This document shows positions 52,556-62,317 of a stretch of 64,000 nt of DNA, one piece after another; position 1 is the stretch's first letter; each line of letters begins with the position of its first letter. Origin of the DNA: Stagnihabitans tardus (GTDB lineage: Bacteria; Pseudomonadota; Alphaproteobacteria; Rhodobacterales; Rhodobacteraceae); assembly GCF_009925085.1 (NCBI RefSeq), contig NZ_JAABNR010000017.1:1-64000 (forward strand), read 5' to 3'. Below the pieces are notes generated by a model. It saw only the letters and a program-made list of their open reading frames with translations. It searched no databases and was not told the DNA's origin. The position numbers and the translations under genes are program-made.

Positions 52556-53908
52556 TCAGCCCTGCGCCTGCAAGACCGCAAGTGCGCAAGAGGTCAGGCG
52601 GGCCTTCAACCCATCGGACCGGCTGGTCAGGATCACGGGGACACGGGCGCCCAGGACGAGGCCCGCGGCCTCGGCATGGGCGAGGTGGGTCAGGAGTTTC
52701 ACCAGGATATTCCCCGCCTCGATCCCCGGCACGATCAGCACATCGGCCCGCCCCGCCACCGGCCCCTTGACGCCCTTGGCCTGGGCGGCCCTGGGGTTGA
52801 CGGCCAGGTCCATGGCGAGCGGGCCCTGAACCAGCCCCCCGGTGATCCGCGTGCCCGCCATCGCGGCCAGCGCCGCCGCATCTGTCGAGGACGGCATCTC
52901 GGCCATGGGCTCTTCGACCGCCGAGAGGATGGCCACGCGGGGGGTCTCGATCCCCAGGCGGCGGGCGAGGTCGATGGCGTTCTGGGTGATCTGGACCTTG
53001 GTCTCGAGGTCCGGGGCGATGTTGATGGCGGCATCCGAGACCAAAAGCGGATGGGAAACGCCCGGCACATCCATGACGAAGACATGGGTAAAGCGGCGGC
53101 CGATGCGCAGCCCGGTCTGACGGTCCAGCATGGGGCGCAAGAGCGTGTCGGTGTGCAGGTGGCCCTTCATCACCGCCCGCGCCCGGCCCTGGTGGACCAG
53201 GTCCACGGCCAGGGCGGCGGCCTCGGTGTCGGTTGCGGCCTCGATCACCTCCGCCCCGCCCAAGGGCAGGCCAAGACGCGCGGCCAGGGCGGGAAGGTCA
53301 TGGCCGATGAACAGGGGCAGGATCAGCCCCTCCGCCATCGCCGCAAGCGCGCCCGACAGTGAGGCCGCGTCACTCGGCCAGACCACGGCGGTGGGCAGGG
53401 GCGCCAGGCCCTTGGCCCGGGCGAGGATCGCGTCGAACTGGCGGTGGCTTTGCACCACCAGCCCGGGCAACTCGCTGTCGTCGAAAGAGATGGCGCGGGT
53501 CGGCGCCAGAACCTCGGCCTCGCCCTCCGCGATAACCTTGTCGCGGCAAGAGACCAGGGTGGAGAGCGTCACCACCCCCTCCCGCAGCCCGGTGACCGTG
53601 ACCCGGGCGACCAGCTCATCCCCCACCTGCGCCACGCCGCGAAACTCCAGCCTCTGGCTGCGGTAAACCGTCCCCGGCCCCGGCAGGTGATTGCCCAGGG
53701 TCGCCGCCACCATGGCCGCGACGAACATCGCCGGAGCCCGGCTCTCGCGCGTCCCGTCGCCGTCCAGGTCCTGATCCGGCAGGTTCATCGGGTTGTGATT
53801 GCCCGTGGCCGCCGCAAAGACATAAAGGTCATCGAAGGTCACCAGGCGGCGTGTCTCGGCCTGGTCTCCGACCTTCAGGCTCTCATAGGGGCGGTTGTCG
53901 AGTGTCAT
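52556..53908 (-). CDS. Bifunctional MaoC dehydratase/phosphate acetyltransferase
   Basis: The 450-residue protein has an N-terminal MaoC-like hot-dog domain (about 5-140; FAAATGNHNPMN is the hydratase segment) and a C-terminal phosphate acetyl/butyryltransferase domain (about 155-450; GRADVLIVPGIEAGNILVKLL). Such fusions are known in Alphaproteobacteria and form acyl phosphates from acyl-CoA. An acetate kinase gene, often next to it, is missing here. ATG 53908 is preferred because AAGGTGG lies upstream; 53932 is possible. Confidence 0.92.
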   Translation of the reverse strand: MTLDNRPYESLKVGDQAETRRLVTFDDLYVFAAATGNHNPMNLPDQDLDGDGTRESRAPAMFVAAMVAATLGNHLPGPGTVYRSQRLEFRGVAQVGDELVARVTVTGLREGVVTLSTLVSCRDKVIAEGEAEVLAPTRAISFDDSELPGLVVQSHRQFDAILARAKGLAPLPTAVVWPSDAASLSGALAAMAEGLILPLFIGHDLPALAARLGLPLGGAEVIEAATDTEAAALAVDLVHQGRARAVMKGHLHTDTLLRPMLDRQTGLRIGRRFTHVFVMDVPGVSHPLLVSDAAINIAPDLETKVQITQNAIDLARRLGIETPRVAILSAVEEPMAEMPSSTDAAALAAMAGTRITGGLVQGPLAMDLAVNPRAAQAKGVKGPVAGRADVLIVPGIEAGNILVKLLTHLAHAEAAGLVLGARVPVILTSRSDGLKARLTSCALAVLQAQG

Positions 53909-54008
53909 GGCGCCACCTTGCCCGTGGATCATGACAGTTCAACCCCCATCGCAGGTTTACCTTGCCGCCCCATGGCCCTACCTTGGGGCAAAGAATCCGA
54001 GGCTCATG

Positions 54009-55739
54009 ATGACCGACCCCGCCTATCGCGTCCTTGCCCGCAAATACCGGCCCGAGACCTTTGCCGACCTGGTCGGCCAGGAAGCCATGGTGCGGACCTT
54101 GAAGAACGCCTTCGCGGCGGGGCGCATCGCCCATGCCTTTGTCATGACCGGCATCCGGGGGACGGGGAAAACCACGACCGCGCGGATCATCGCCAAGGGG
54201 CTGAATTGCGTCGGTGCCGATGGGAAAGGGGGCCCCACGACCGAGCCCTGCCTCGTCTGCGAGCCCTGCCGGGCGATCTCCGAGGGCCGCCATGTCGATG
54301 TGATGGAGATGGACGCGGCTTCCCGCACCGGGGTGGGCGATATCCGCGAGATCATCGATTCGGTGCGCTACCGCGCGGCCTCGGCCCGCTATAAAGTCTA
54401 TATCATCGACGAAGTGCATATGCTCTCGACGGCGGCCTTCAACGCGCTTCTGAAGACGCTGGAAGAGCCGCCCGAACATGTGAAGTTCATCTTCGCCACC
54501 ACGGAAATCCGCAAGGTCCCGGTGACGGTCCTGTCCCGCTGCCAGCGCTTCGACCTGAAACGAATCGAGCCCGAGGTGATGATGGGCCTCCTCCGCAAGA
54601 TCGCCGCCGGGGAAAACGCGACGATCACCGATGGCGCGCTGGGTCTGATCACCCGCGCGGCGGAGGGCTCGGCGCGGGATGCGACCTCGCTTCTGGACCA
54701 GGCGATCTCCAACGGCGCCGGAGAGGTCCAGGCCGATGCCGTCCGCGCCATGCTGGGCCTGGCGGACAGGGGCCGGGTCATGGACCTCTTCGAGATGATC
54801 ATGAAGGGCCAGGCGTCCCAGGCCCTGACCGAGCTTGCGGGCCAATATGCCGATGGCGCCGATCCGCTGGCGATCCTGCGGGACCTGGCCGAGATCACCC
54901 ATTGGGTCTCGGTCACCAAGATCACCCCCGAAGCCTCCGAGGACCCGACCCTCTCGCCCGACGAACGCAACCGCGGGGCGGAGATGGCCAAAGCCCTGCC
55001 GCTCCGCAGCCTGTCGCGCATGTGGCAGCTTCTGCTGAAGGCGCTGGAGGAAGTGGCCCAAGCCCCCAACGCCATGATGGCCGCCGAGATAGCGGTGATC
55101 CGCCTGACCCATGTGGCCGACCTGCCCGACCCGGAGACCCTGATCCGCCACCTGCGCAACGTGCAGCCCGGCGCGGCTCCGGCAGGCGGGGCGCCTTCAG
55201 GCCCGGGACTCGGGCGGCCCCTGCACGCGCCGATGACACGGGCGCCCGCGCGCGGCCCGATGATGTCGGGCGCCCAGGCGCTGGCGCTGCAAACCGATGC
55301 CGAGGTGCTCTACCAGAGCTTCGATCAGGTCGTGGCGCTGATCCGCGAAAAGCGCGACATGAAGCTTTTGGTCGAGGTCGAAAGCCACCTCCGCCTCGCC
55401 CGCTATGCCCCCGGGCGGATCGAGTTCGAACCCACCCGCGAGGCCGCCCCAGACCTCGCCGCCCGGCTCTCGGCAAGGCTGCAAGGCTGGACGGGCAGCC
55501 GCTGGGGGGTCTCGGTGGTCTCGACCGGCGGGGCGCCGACGATTGCCGAGGCGCGGGATGCGGTCCTGAACGCCGCCCGGGCAAAGGCGCTGGAGACGCC
55601 GATGCTGCAGGCGATCATGACGGCCTTCCCCGGGGCGAAGATCACCGAGATACGCGCCCCCGAAGAGCTGGCAGCCCAGGCCCAGGCGGACTCCCTGCCC
55701 GAGGTCGAGGATGAATGGGACCCTTTCGAAGAGGGCTGA
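54009..55739 (+). CDS. dnaX: DNA polymerase III subunits gamma/tau
   Basis: DnaX forms the clamp loader of DNA polymerase III. The 576-residue protein has Walker A GIRGTGKTT (48-56), the zinc knuckle Cys67/81/84/87, Walker B IIDEVHML and the sensor motif, followed by domain III and a shorter Ala-rich tau region. The start is either 54006 or 54009; the second is better spaced from GAGG. I see no slippery A-rich stretch for a gamma frameshift. It begins the dnaX-ybaB-recR group. Confidence 0.97.
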   Translation: MTDPAYRVLARKYRPETFADLVGQEAMVRTLKNAFAAGRIAHAFVMTGIRGTGKTTTARIIAKGLNCVGADGKGGPTTEPCLVCEPCRAISEGRHVDVMEMDAASRTGVGDIREIIDSVRYRAASARYKVYIIDEVHMLSTAAFNALLKTLEEPPEHVKFIFATTEIRKVPVTVLSRCQRFDLKRIEPEVMMGLLRKIAAGENATITDGALGLITRAAEGSARDATSLLDQAISNGAGEVQADAVRAMLGLADRGRVMDLFEMIMKGQASQALTELAGQYADGADPLAILRDLAEITHWVSVTKITPEASEDPTLSPDERNRGAEMAKALPLRSLSRMWQLLLKALEEVAQAPNAMMAAEIAVIRLTHVADLPDPETLIRHLRNVQPGAAPAGGAPSGPGLGRPLHAPMTRAPARGPMMSGAQALALQTDAEVLYQSFDQVVALIREKRDMKLLVEVESHLRLARYAPGRIEFEPTREAAPDLAARLSARLQGWTGSRWGVSVVSTGGAPTIAEARDAVLNAARAKALETPMLQAIMTAFPGAKITEIRAPEELAAQAQADSLPEVEDEWDPFEEG

Positions 55740-56117
55740 TCCCCGGGGTTTCTGGGGCAACTCAAGACCTCCCGCGACGCAGTAGGCGCGCCCGGGCCCA
55801 GACCCGGGGTATACCCCGGGCTACGCAGAACCACGGTTGCGCCATCGCCCCGCCGTCCCGGGCTTGACCCGGGACCTCGACACGAAAAGCGCCCCCACCG
55901 GCAGCACCTCCCCTTCGCCACCCCGGGGTTCCCCCCGGGCTACGCAGAACCACGGGCGCACCCTCTCCCCGCCGTCCCTGGCCTGACCCGGGACCTCGAC
56001 ACGAAAAGCGCCCCCGTCGCCATGACCTCCCCCGGGGGTTGTCCCCGGGCGACAGTGCCGCCCACACCCCTCCGCCCCGGGCTTGACCCGGGGCCCCGCC
56101 CCCCGCAAACCTTCCCC
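55740..56117. repeat. Tandem block of palindromic repeats behind dnaX
   Basis: This 378-bp gap holds about three imperfect units (from 55803, 55922 and about 56031; period about 119 and 110 bp). Each has a CCCGGGG...CCCCGGG palindrome (perfect as CCCGGGGTATACCCCGGG at 55803-55820) and a GTCCCGGG-cttga-CCCGGGAC palindrome (55855-55875, 55974-55994, 56075-56093). The first two also share CTACGCAGAACCACGG and CTCGACACGAAAAGCGCCCC. No gene is seen. Confidence 0.8.
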
Positions 56118-56480
56118 ATGCGCCGCCTCCCCCTCCTTCTTCTGCTCCTCCCTTCCCCCCTGCGGGCCGAGGTTTGCGACAAGGAGGCCCCCGATTGGGA
56201 CGGCGTGCCTGTGACCGCCCTCTCCCCGGTGCTGGACTTCTGGACCTCCCTTCCAGGCTTGGCGCTGGCAGCCGTCTTCCTCATGGCCCTCCTCGTCCAT
56301 CGCCGCGCCATGACCCTCCTCGCCCTTGCGGCGGGCCTGCTGCCGTTGGTTTGGTTCTACGGCCTTGACGACGGGGCGAACATCCGCACCGCCGCCATCC
56401 GCGAGGGCTGCGCTGGTCCCCCATGGCTCCTCACCCTCTCCCTCCTCGCCCCCGCACTCCTCCTGTTCCGCCGCTCTTGA
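56118..56480 (+). CDS. Small membrane protein, function unknown
   Basis: The 120-residue protein begins with a probable signal peptide or membrane helix (RRLPLLLLLLPSPLRA), has a short Cys-containing extracytoplasmic stretch (EVCDKEAPDWDG) and then about three hydrophobic segments (LPGLALAAVFLMALLV, MTLLALAAGLLPLVWF, WLLTLSLLAPALLLF). I do not recognise a family. It lies between the dnaX repeat block and ybaB, and the ATG has no clear ribosome site. Confidence 0.55.
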   Translation: MRRLPLLLLLLPSPLRAEVCDKEAPDWDGVPVTALSPVLDFWTSLPGLALAAVFLMALLVHRRAMTLLALAAGLLPLVWFYGLDDGANIRTAAIREGCAGPPWLLTLSLLAPALLLFRRS

Positions 56481-56537
56481 CCCTTCCCGGCCCCGAACCC
56501 ATCTGCTATCCAAACCGGAACGAAAGGGAGACGGCGG

Positions 56538-56891
56538 ATGTTCAAGGGTCTGGGCGGGTTGGGCGGCATTGGCGACATGGCCAAGATGATGCAGGCGGCC
56601 AAGGACATGCAGTCCAAGATGGCCGAGCTGCAGGAAGAGCTCGCCCGCACCGTCGTCATCGGCGAAGCCGGCGCCGGCCTCGTCAAGGCCCGCGCCACGG
56701 CCAAGGGAGAGGTCACGGGCCTCGACATCGACCCCTCCATCCTGGTGCCTTCTGAAAAAGAGGTCATCGAGGACCTGATCCTCGCCGCCATTCGCGACGC
56801 CCAATCCCGCGCCGTGGCCCGCTCCCAGCAGGAAATGCAGCGCCTGATGGCCGAAATGGGCCTGCCGCCCGACATGAAACTGCCCTTCTGA
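56538..56891 (+). CDS. YbaB/EbfC nucleoid-associated protein
   Basis: YbaB-type proteins bind DNA as dimers and are usually encoded between dnaX and recR, as here. The 117 residues start with FKGLGGLGGIGDMAKMMQAAKDMQSKM and contain the family core VIEDLILAAIRDAQ. The ATG has GGAGA 5-9 bases upstream. The E. coli and Borrelia homologues affect DNA repair or gene expression. Confidence 0.95.
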   Translation: MFKGLGGLGGIGDMAKMMQAAKDMQSKMAELQEELARTVVIGEAGAGLVKARATAKGEVTGLDIDPSILVPSEKEVIEDLILAAIRDAQSRAVARSQQEMQRLMAEMGLPPDMKLPF

Positions 56892-57013
56892 GATGGCGCC
56901 GCGCCCCTTGGGAGACACCTGTTCCCCCGGGCCGCTGCGGCCTGCCAGATCGCATCTTCCCAGCCGCCTCCAGACGGCCGCCCCAGCGCGCCAAGGGTCG
57001 AACCTCCCGCCCC

Positions 57014-57066
57014 TGACCGCAAGCGCCTCTTTCCCTTTCATACTGGCACAAATATCCTCGGGGGGT
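57014..57066 (-). repeat. ATATTT/TGAAA dispersed repeat, copy 4 (long form)
   Basis: On the minus strand a G-run, CGAGGATATTTGTGCCAGTA, TGAAAGG and a tail ending GCTTGCGGTCA. It matches copy 2 (197-246) over about 50 bp. A GC hairpin (GGGGGGC 57071-57077 with GCCCCCC 57081-57087) lies beside it. It is between ybaB and recR, so it is not simply a minus-strand terminator. Confidence 0.6.
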
Positions 57067-57115
57067 CCGGGGGGCAGAAGGCCCCCCGGCGCTTTCCGCC
57101 AAACCGAACCCCGCC

Positions 57116-57712
57116 ATGAATGACACCCGCGACATCGAGGCGCTGATCGACCTCATGGCCCGCCTGCCCGGCCTTGGGCCCCGGTCCGCCCGCAGGGCCG
57201 TCCTGGCGCTCCTCAAGCGGCGCGAGGCCTTGATGGCGCCCCTCGCCCAGACCATGGCCAATGTCGTCCTGAACGCCCGCGACTGCCGGACCTGCGGCAA
57301 TATCGGCACCCAGGACCTCTGCCCGATCTGCGCCGACCCCGCCCGGGCCACGGGCGAGATCTGCGTCGTCGAAACCGTGGCCGACCTTTGGGCGATGGAG
57401 CGCTCGCGCGCCTTCAAGGGGCGCTACCATGTCCTCGGCGGCACGCTCTCGGCGCTCGACTCCATCGGGCCCGAGCAACTGCGCATCCCCGCCCTCGTCG
57501 ACCGCATCAAGGCCGATGGCATCACCGAGGTCATCCTCGCGCTGAATATCACGGTCGAGGGCCAGACCACCGCCCATTACATCGCCGAGGCGCTGGAGCC
57601 GCTCGCGCTGCGGCTCACCTCGCTCGCCCAGGGCGTGCCCATGGGCGGAGAGCTCGATTACCTCGACGATGGCACGATCGGCGCGGCACTCCGGGCCCGG
57701 CGCGGGGTTTAG
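57116..57712 (+). CDS. recR: Recombination protein RecR
   Basis: RecR works with RecF and RecO to load RecA at gaps. The 198-residue protein has an N-terminal HhH, the zinc finger [16 protein letters not shown], a Toprim domain ([26 protein letters not shown]) and the C-terminal Walker-like region. Length and order are standard. The stop overlaps the stop of the convergent serralysin gene by 4 bp. Confidence 0.97.
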   Translation: MNDTRDIEALIDLMARLPGLGPRSARRAVLALLKRREALMAPLAQTMANVVLNARDCRTCGNIGTQDLCPICADPARATGEICVVETVADLWAMERSRAFKGRYHVLGGTLSALDSIGPEQLRIPALVDRIKADGITEVILALNITVEGQTTAHYIAEALEPLALRLTSLAQGVPMGGELDYLDDGTIGAALRARRGV

Positions 57713-59346
57713 GCGATCAGGAGCTGCCCGGCCAGGCCCGTGGTCGAGGCCAGGGTCATCAGGTGCAGCTCGTCGGCGCCGAAGTCCAGCACGACATGGC
57801 CGTTCACCAGCCCGGCATATTGCGACACGACCTCGGCGGCGGTCTTGGCTGCTCCGCCCCAGAGGGTCGCACTGACCCGCACGACATCGGCCACCAGGCT
57901 GAAGTCCTCGACCCGGTCCACCCCGCCGCCCAGGGCAAAGTCGAAGCGGTCGTTGCCAAAGCCTCCGATCAGCGTGTCATTGCCGGCCAGCCCTGCCAGG
58001 GTATCCGCCCCGCGTCCGCCGCGCAGCACATTGGCAAAGACATTGCCGGTGATCCTGTCCGCCCCGCTGCCGCCCGTCGCATTCTCGATGATGCAGTCCA
58101 GCGCGATCGAGACATTGTTGCGATAGCCCATCACATCCGAGAACTTGCCCTGGCCAAGGTCGATCCTTTGCGCCCCGGCATAGCCCGACAGGTTCAAGGT
58201 ATCGCGGCCCGATCCGTCCCAGAGGCACAGGAGCGGCGTGTCGTTGCTGGAGAAATCATAGACTGACCCGGCCAGGTTCGTGTTGAACCCATAGACCGTG
58301 GCCCCGGCGTTGAAAGCGGTGTTCTTGCCATACATGACCTGCAAGGCCTTGATGTCGAACATCATCAGGGTCTGGGCATAGATATCGGGGGCCGCAGAGG
58401 TCGTGTCGACGGCGTCGAAATAGCTCATCACCGTGTATTGGGTGCTGTCCTGGATGAACTGCGCCGAATTGGCATAGGTGATCTCGACACCCACGGCGGC
58501 GTTGTAATCGCCCGGATGGTCCAGCCCCATGGCATGACCCAATTCGTGCAGCATGACCCACCAGGAATAGCCCCCCGGGGCCAGGTTGGCATCGCTGACC
58601 GAATCGAGGTTCAGCCAAAGGTCGCCCGCATCGGCCGAATTGCCCCGGGAGCCGGGGAAATAGGCAAAGGCCCCGGCGCCGTCGTCGGTCGAGGTATAGG
58701 CGCCGATCCGGATCGTCGCATTGTCCGAGAACCCGCCCGGGCTCACCTGGACGAAGCCCAGCCCCGCGACCTGGCCGAACGCCTCCAGCGCGGCCTGGGC
58801 GGCGTCCTGCTGCAGGGCGCTCAGCCGCGAGAAGGGCGCGGGGTCGCCATTGGCGTCCAGCGCCGGACCCGAGCTGCGGAAGCTCCAGGTCAGGGTCGTG
58901 GCAGTGCCCGCCGTGCCCGACCACGAAGCGCCCTCGCGGTAAAGCACGCCCGCGCCCAGCTCGGGCGTCAGGCTCAAGTGGTTGCCCAGGTTGGCGGCCA
59001 GCCCATAGCGGCTGCCCGTGTCCAAGGAGCGCAGGTCGAGGTAATAGCTCCCCGTCACCGTGGCCGTATAGGTCAGCGAGGGCATATAGCCGGGGCCGCT
59101 GTCGTCATCCTCGGCCAGGATCGTGCCATTGGCGCCGCGCAGCCGCAGGGCCAGGTCGGTCGCCGCAAGGCCCGGCCCGCCAAGCCCGACCGCGCCAAAG
59201 GTCACGACCTGTCCCGCCGTCAGGGTGATCTTGACCCAATCGGTCTCGGCCCCGGAGAAGCTGCCCAGGAAGACATCGCCCAGCCCCATCTGATAGGTCG
59301 TGGCCCGCGATCCGGCTGCATCGGTGGTCTCGAGGATCGTCGCCAT
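57709..59346 (-). CDS. Serralysin-family M10 metalloprotease, copy 1
   Basis: The 545-residue protein has an N-terminal beta domain resembling pre-peptidase (PPC) modules (about 15-120), a metzincin catalytic domain with zinc motif [11 protein letters not shown] (267-277) and the Met-turn YTVMSYFD, and an RTX C-terminal part ([27 protein letters not shown]). No signal peptide is present, so type I secretion is expected. The N-terminal module is unusual because classical serralysins begin with a short propeptide. A close paralogue lies 123 bp upstream. Confidence 0.92.
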   Translation of the reverse strand: MATILETTDAAGSRATTYQMGLGDVFLGSFSGAETDWVKITLTAGQVVTFGAVGLGGPGLAATDLALRLRGANGTILAEDDDSGPGYMPSLTYTATVTGSYYLDLRSLDTGSRYGLAANLGNHLSLTPELGAGVLYREGASWSGTAGTATTLTWSFRSSGPALDANGDPAPFSRLSALQQDAAQAALEAFGQVAGLGFVQVSPGGFSDNATIRIGAYTSTDDGAGAFAYFPGSRGNSADAGDLWLNLDSVSDANLAPGGYSWWVMLHELGHAMGLDHPGDYNAAVGVEITYANSAQFIQDSTQYTVMSYFDAVDTTSAAPDIYAQTLMMFDIKALQVMYGKNTAFNAGATVYGFNTNLAGSVYDFSSNDTPLLCLWDGSGRDTLNLSGYAGAQRIDLGQGKFSDVMGYRNNVSIALDCIIENATGGSGADRITGNVFANVLRGGRGADTLAGLAGNDTLIGGFGNDRFDFALGGGVDRVEDFSLVADVVRVSATLWGGAAKTAAEVVSQYAGLVNGHVVLDFGADELHLMTLASTTGLAGQLLIA

Positions 59347-59469
59347 GTCGTCTCCTGTTCCCTTGGCCTGGAGCCGGTCTGACGCGGAAGGACCCGCCAG
59401 ACAGCCTCCGAACTTTAACCTGTCGCCTGTCTTTCGACAATTCCGGTGCCCGCGCTTGTCGGACAGTCT

Positions 59470-61113
59470 CTAGCCGTAATCGCTGCGCAAATGGCTTTCC
59501 AGACCCGAGACCGAAAAAAGTCCCATCAAATGCAGCTCTTGGGCCCCGAAATCCAGCACGACATGGCCGTTCCGCATCTGGGCGAAGCGCGCCACGATCT
59601 CGGAATGCGACAGCGCGACCCCGCCCCACAGCGCGGCGTCCAGGTCCAGCACGTCCAGTGCATTGTCGAAATCGGTGATCCAGTCGCTGCCCTCGCCCTT
59701 GTCGAAGACGAAGACATCGGCGCCCCGGCCTCCGGTCAAGAGATCGTTGCCAAGCCCGCCGTCCAGCGTGTCATCGCCCCCCCGCCCCACCAGCCGGTTG
59801 CCCAGCCCATTGCCGAGGATCAGGTCCGACCCCATGCCGCCCACGGCATTCTCGATCCAGACCCCCACCGCGATGGAGAGGTTGCCGCGATAGCCCGCCA
59901 CGTCGGAAAAGCGCCCGGCCACAAGGTCGATCTTCTGGTTCTGGCCAAAACCCGAGAGGTCGATCGTGTCGATCCCCGAGCCATCCCAGATGCACAGGAG
60001 CGGCATCTTGTTGACCTTGAAGTCATAGGGCCCGCCGACGTTGCAATTGAAGCCATAGGTCGAATTCCCGGCATGGGCGGCGGCATTGGCTCCATACAGC
60101 TTCTGCAGCGCCAGGATGTCATACATCATCAAGGTGTCAGGCTTCTTGCGCGGCGCATTGGGCTCGGTCGCCCAGGCGTCGAAATAGCTCATGACCGTGT
60201 ATTGCGTGCTGTCCTGGAAGAATTGCGCATGGGTGGCATAGGTGATGACCTGGCCCGGCCCCGCGTTGTAATCGCCCGGGTGATCCAGGCCCAGGGCATG
60301 GCCGAATTCGTGCAGGATGGCGAAATGGGCATAGCTGCCGCGCGGCAGCCAGGTCGTCGAGACGGAATCGTTGTTCAGCCAGACATCGCCGTCCACCGAG
60401 CCCGCATCCCGGCTGCCCGGCAGGTTGGCAAAGGCCCCGGCGCCATCGGTGGTGGAAGTATAGGCGCCGACCAGAAGCGTCGCCTGGGTCGTCGTGCCGC
60501 CCGGGGCCACCTGCTGGAACTTGACGCCCGCGACCTCGGAATAGGCGGCCAGCACCTTGAAGACCGCGCCCTGTTGCGCCGAGGTCAGCGCGGCAAAGGG
60601 CGCCGGGTCGCCATTGGCATCGAAAGCCGCCCCAGGCGCGCGAAAGCCCCAGGTCAGCGTCGTGCCCTGCCCCGCCGGACCCCAGGCCGCCCCCTCGCGC
60701 AGCAAGGCCCCCGCCCCGGCCTCGGGCCCCAGCGAGGCCATGGTCCCCGAGGTGACCGAAACCGCATAGCCGCCCGCCGCCCCGCTGCGATGCGAGGAGA
60801 CATCGAGGAAAAAGGTCCCCCCGGTCTGCGGGACATAGGTGAAGATGGCCGAAAGCCCCGGCCCGCTGTCCTCGTCGCCGTAAAGCGCCCGGCCCGAGGC
60901 ATCGCGCAGCACCAGCCGCCCGTCCACGACGCCAGAGCCCAGGGCTCCAAGCCCCATGGCGGCAAAGGCATAGGACTGCCCGGCCACCAGGGTGACCTTG
61001 ATCCAGTCGCTTTGACCCGTGCCAAGGCTGCCCCGGAAGACATCTCCCGAGCCCATGGCATATGAGGTGGACGCCGCTTCTGGCGCGTCCATCTTTTCGA
61101 TGAATACGGCCAT
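59470..61113 (-). CDS. Serralysin-family M10 metalloprotease, copy 2
   Basis: The 547-residue paralogue of the following gene has the same order: PPC-like domain (about 15-120), metzincin domain with HEFGHALGLDH (268-278) and YTVMSYFD, and RTX repeats (GRGGDDTLDGGLGNDLLTGGRGADVFVF). The two proteins are alike along their length, so they come from a tandem duplication. Divergent surface segments suggest different substrates. No inhibitor gene or type I exporter gene is near. Confidence 0.92.
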   Translation of the reverse strand: MAVFIEKMDAPEAASTSYAMGSGDVFRGSLGTGQSDWIKVTLVAGQSYAFAAMGLGALGSGVVDGRLVLRDASGRALYGDEDSGPGLSAIFTYVPQTGGTFFLDVSSHRSGAAGGYAVSVTSGTMASLGPEAGAGALLREGAAWGPAGQGTTLTWGFRAPGAAFDANGDPAPFAALTSAQQGAVFKVLAAYSEVAGVKFQQVAPGGTTTQATLLVGAYTSTTDGAGAFANLPGSRDAGSVDGDVWLNNDSVSTTWLPRGSYAHFAILHEFGHALGLDHPGDYNAGPGQVITYATHAQFFQDSTQYTVMSYFDAWATEPNAPRKKPDTLMMYDILALQKLYGANAAAHAGNSTYGFNCNVGGPYDFKVNKMPLLCIWDGSGIDTIDLSGFGQNQKIDLVAGRFSDVAGYRGNLSIAVGVWIENAVGGMGSDLILGNGLGNRLVGRGGDDTLDGGLGNDLLTGGRGADVFVFDKGEGSDWITDFDNALDVLDLDAALWGGVALSHSEIVARFAQMRNGHVVLDFGAQELHLMGLFSVSGLESHLRSDYG

Positions 61114-61451
61114 GCGGTTGCTCCGGCAGGCGAAAGGGATCGGTCCGGCCAGATGCGCTGGCCAGATCGGGACAGGCCCCTTGAACCGGTTGAACCGGTC
61201 AGGCGAGCCTGTGCGACAGCCGCAAGCCCCCCAAGGGTGCCATGGGCCTATGAGGCGACGATGCGACCCCAGGGGGCAGCGCAAGGTCGGACTTGGTCTT
61301 CGGTCGTCAGGTCAGTCAGGAAAAAGGGGAGGACACACCCATGGCTCCCCGGGGATCAGAACACCACAGCGGGGCGATTCCGTCCATCCGCGAAAACGTT
61401 AATGCCCGGCGAAGTGCCGGGCATTCCTGTCGAATTCGCCTCAACTTGGGT
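61114..61451. other. 338-bp region between serralysin copy 2 and trcR
   Basis: No gene is visible. A direct repeat TTGAACCGGT/TGAACCGGTC (61181-61200) lies about 70-90 bp upstream of the serralysin start and may be regulatory. The trcR terminator (61401-61425) is at the right end. Confidence 0.5.
61401..61425 (-). terminator. Terminator of trcR
   Basis: AATGCCCGGC and GCCGGGCATT form a perfect 10-bp stem with a 5-base loop, followed on the minus strand by AACGTTTTCG. It begins 27 bp behind the stop codon. Confidence 0.7.
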
Positions 61452-62192
61452 TCAGAGGTCGTCGTCGTCCTCGTCGTCGTCATCGCCCTGCGGCAGGTTG
61501 AAGAAGCTCTCCGCGTCGGAATAGTCGGCGGGCTTCTTCGGCTCTTCCTGCGGCCGGGTGAAGGCTTCAAGGCCCGAGGGCATCCGGGGCTCTTCGCCCA
61601 TCGAAAGCGACTGTTCGGTCGAGACCAGCTTGCGACGCTCGTCATCGGTCATGACCACGCCATCGGCAGCCTTGCGGCGGGCGGCGGCCTGAACGGCGGC
61701 GTCCAGCTCCGACTGGCGGCAGAAGCCCAGGGCGACCGGGTCAATCGGCGAGATATTCGCCATGTTCCAATAGGTCCGCTCACGGATCGCAAGGATCGTG
61801 GGCTTCGTGGTGCCCACCAGCTTGCCAATGGCGCCATCGGTCAGTTCCGGGTGGAACTTGACCAGCCAGAGGATCGCGGCCGGGCGGTCCTGACGCTTGG
61901 ACAAGGGCGTATAGCGCGGCCCGCGACGCTTTTCCTCGCCCACGGCGGCGGGGTTGAACTTCAGCTTCATCCGGTAAAGCGGATCGGCCTCGCCCTTGGT
62001 GATCTCGACCTGGTCCAGCTGGTTGTTGCCCACCGGGTCAAAGCCCTTGACCCCCGTGGCCACATCGCCATCGGCGATCCCCTGCACTTCCAGCTCGTGC
62101 ATCGAGCAGAAATCGGCGATCTGCCGGAAGGTCAGCGTCGTGTTCTCGACCAACCACACTGCGGTCGCCTTGGCCATGAGCGGTTTGGACAT
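61452..62192 (-). CDS. trcR: Cell cycle transcriptional regulator TrcR (DUF1013)
   Basis: The 246-residue protein matches DUF1013/TrcR, an alphaproteobacterial regulator linked to cell-cycle transcription. It starts with PLMAKATAVWLVENTTLTFRQIADFC, an HTH-like segment, has a second conserved part (RQDRPAAILWLVKFHPELTDGAIGKLVGTTKPTI) and ends in a long run of acidic residues. The acidic tail may contact RNA polymerase or basic partners. The ATG at 62192 is the natural start. Confidence 0.92.
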   Translation of the reverse strand: MSKPLMAKATAVWLVENTTLTFRQIADFCSMHELEVQGIADGDVATGVKGFDPVGNNQLDQVEITKGEADPLYRMKLKFNPAAVGEEKRRGPRYTPLSKRQDRPAAILWLVKFHPELTDGAIGKLVGTTKPTILAIRERTYWNMANISPIDPVALGFCRQSELDAAVQAAARRKAADGVVMTDDERRKLVSTEQSLSMGEEPRMPSGLEAFTRPQEEPKKPADYSDAESFFNLPQGDDDDEDDDDL

Positions 62193-62317
62193 CGGATCAC
62201 TCCTTTACAAATCTCTCCCGCGCCGGGAAAACGGCTGCGACCTAGGCCGCGACTTTCTCGTTTTCGGGGGGAAGTCGGTGGCCGTATACCTGATGCAAAG
62301 GCCAAGGGGAAGCGGAA

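Noticed and set aside
53909-54008. Signal recognition particle RNA next to dnaX
   Set aside because: The conserved GGAAGGAAGCAGCC-type loop is not present in the 100-bp gap.
54009-55739. Programmed frameshift in dnaX to make gamma
   Set aside because: I found no A-rich slippery heptamer in the expected region.
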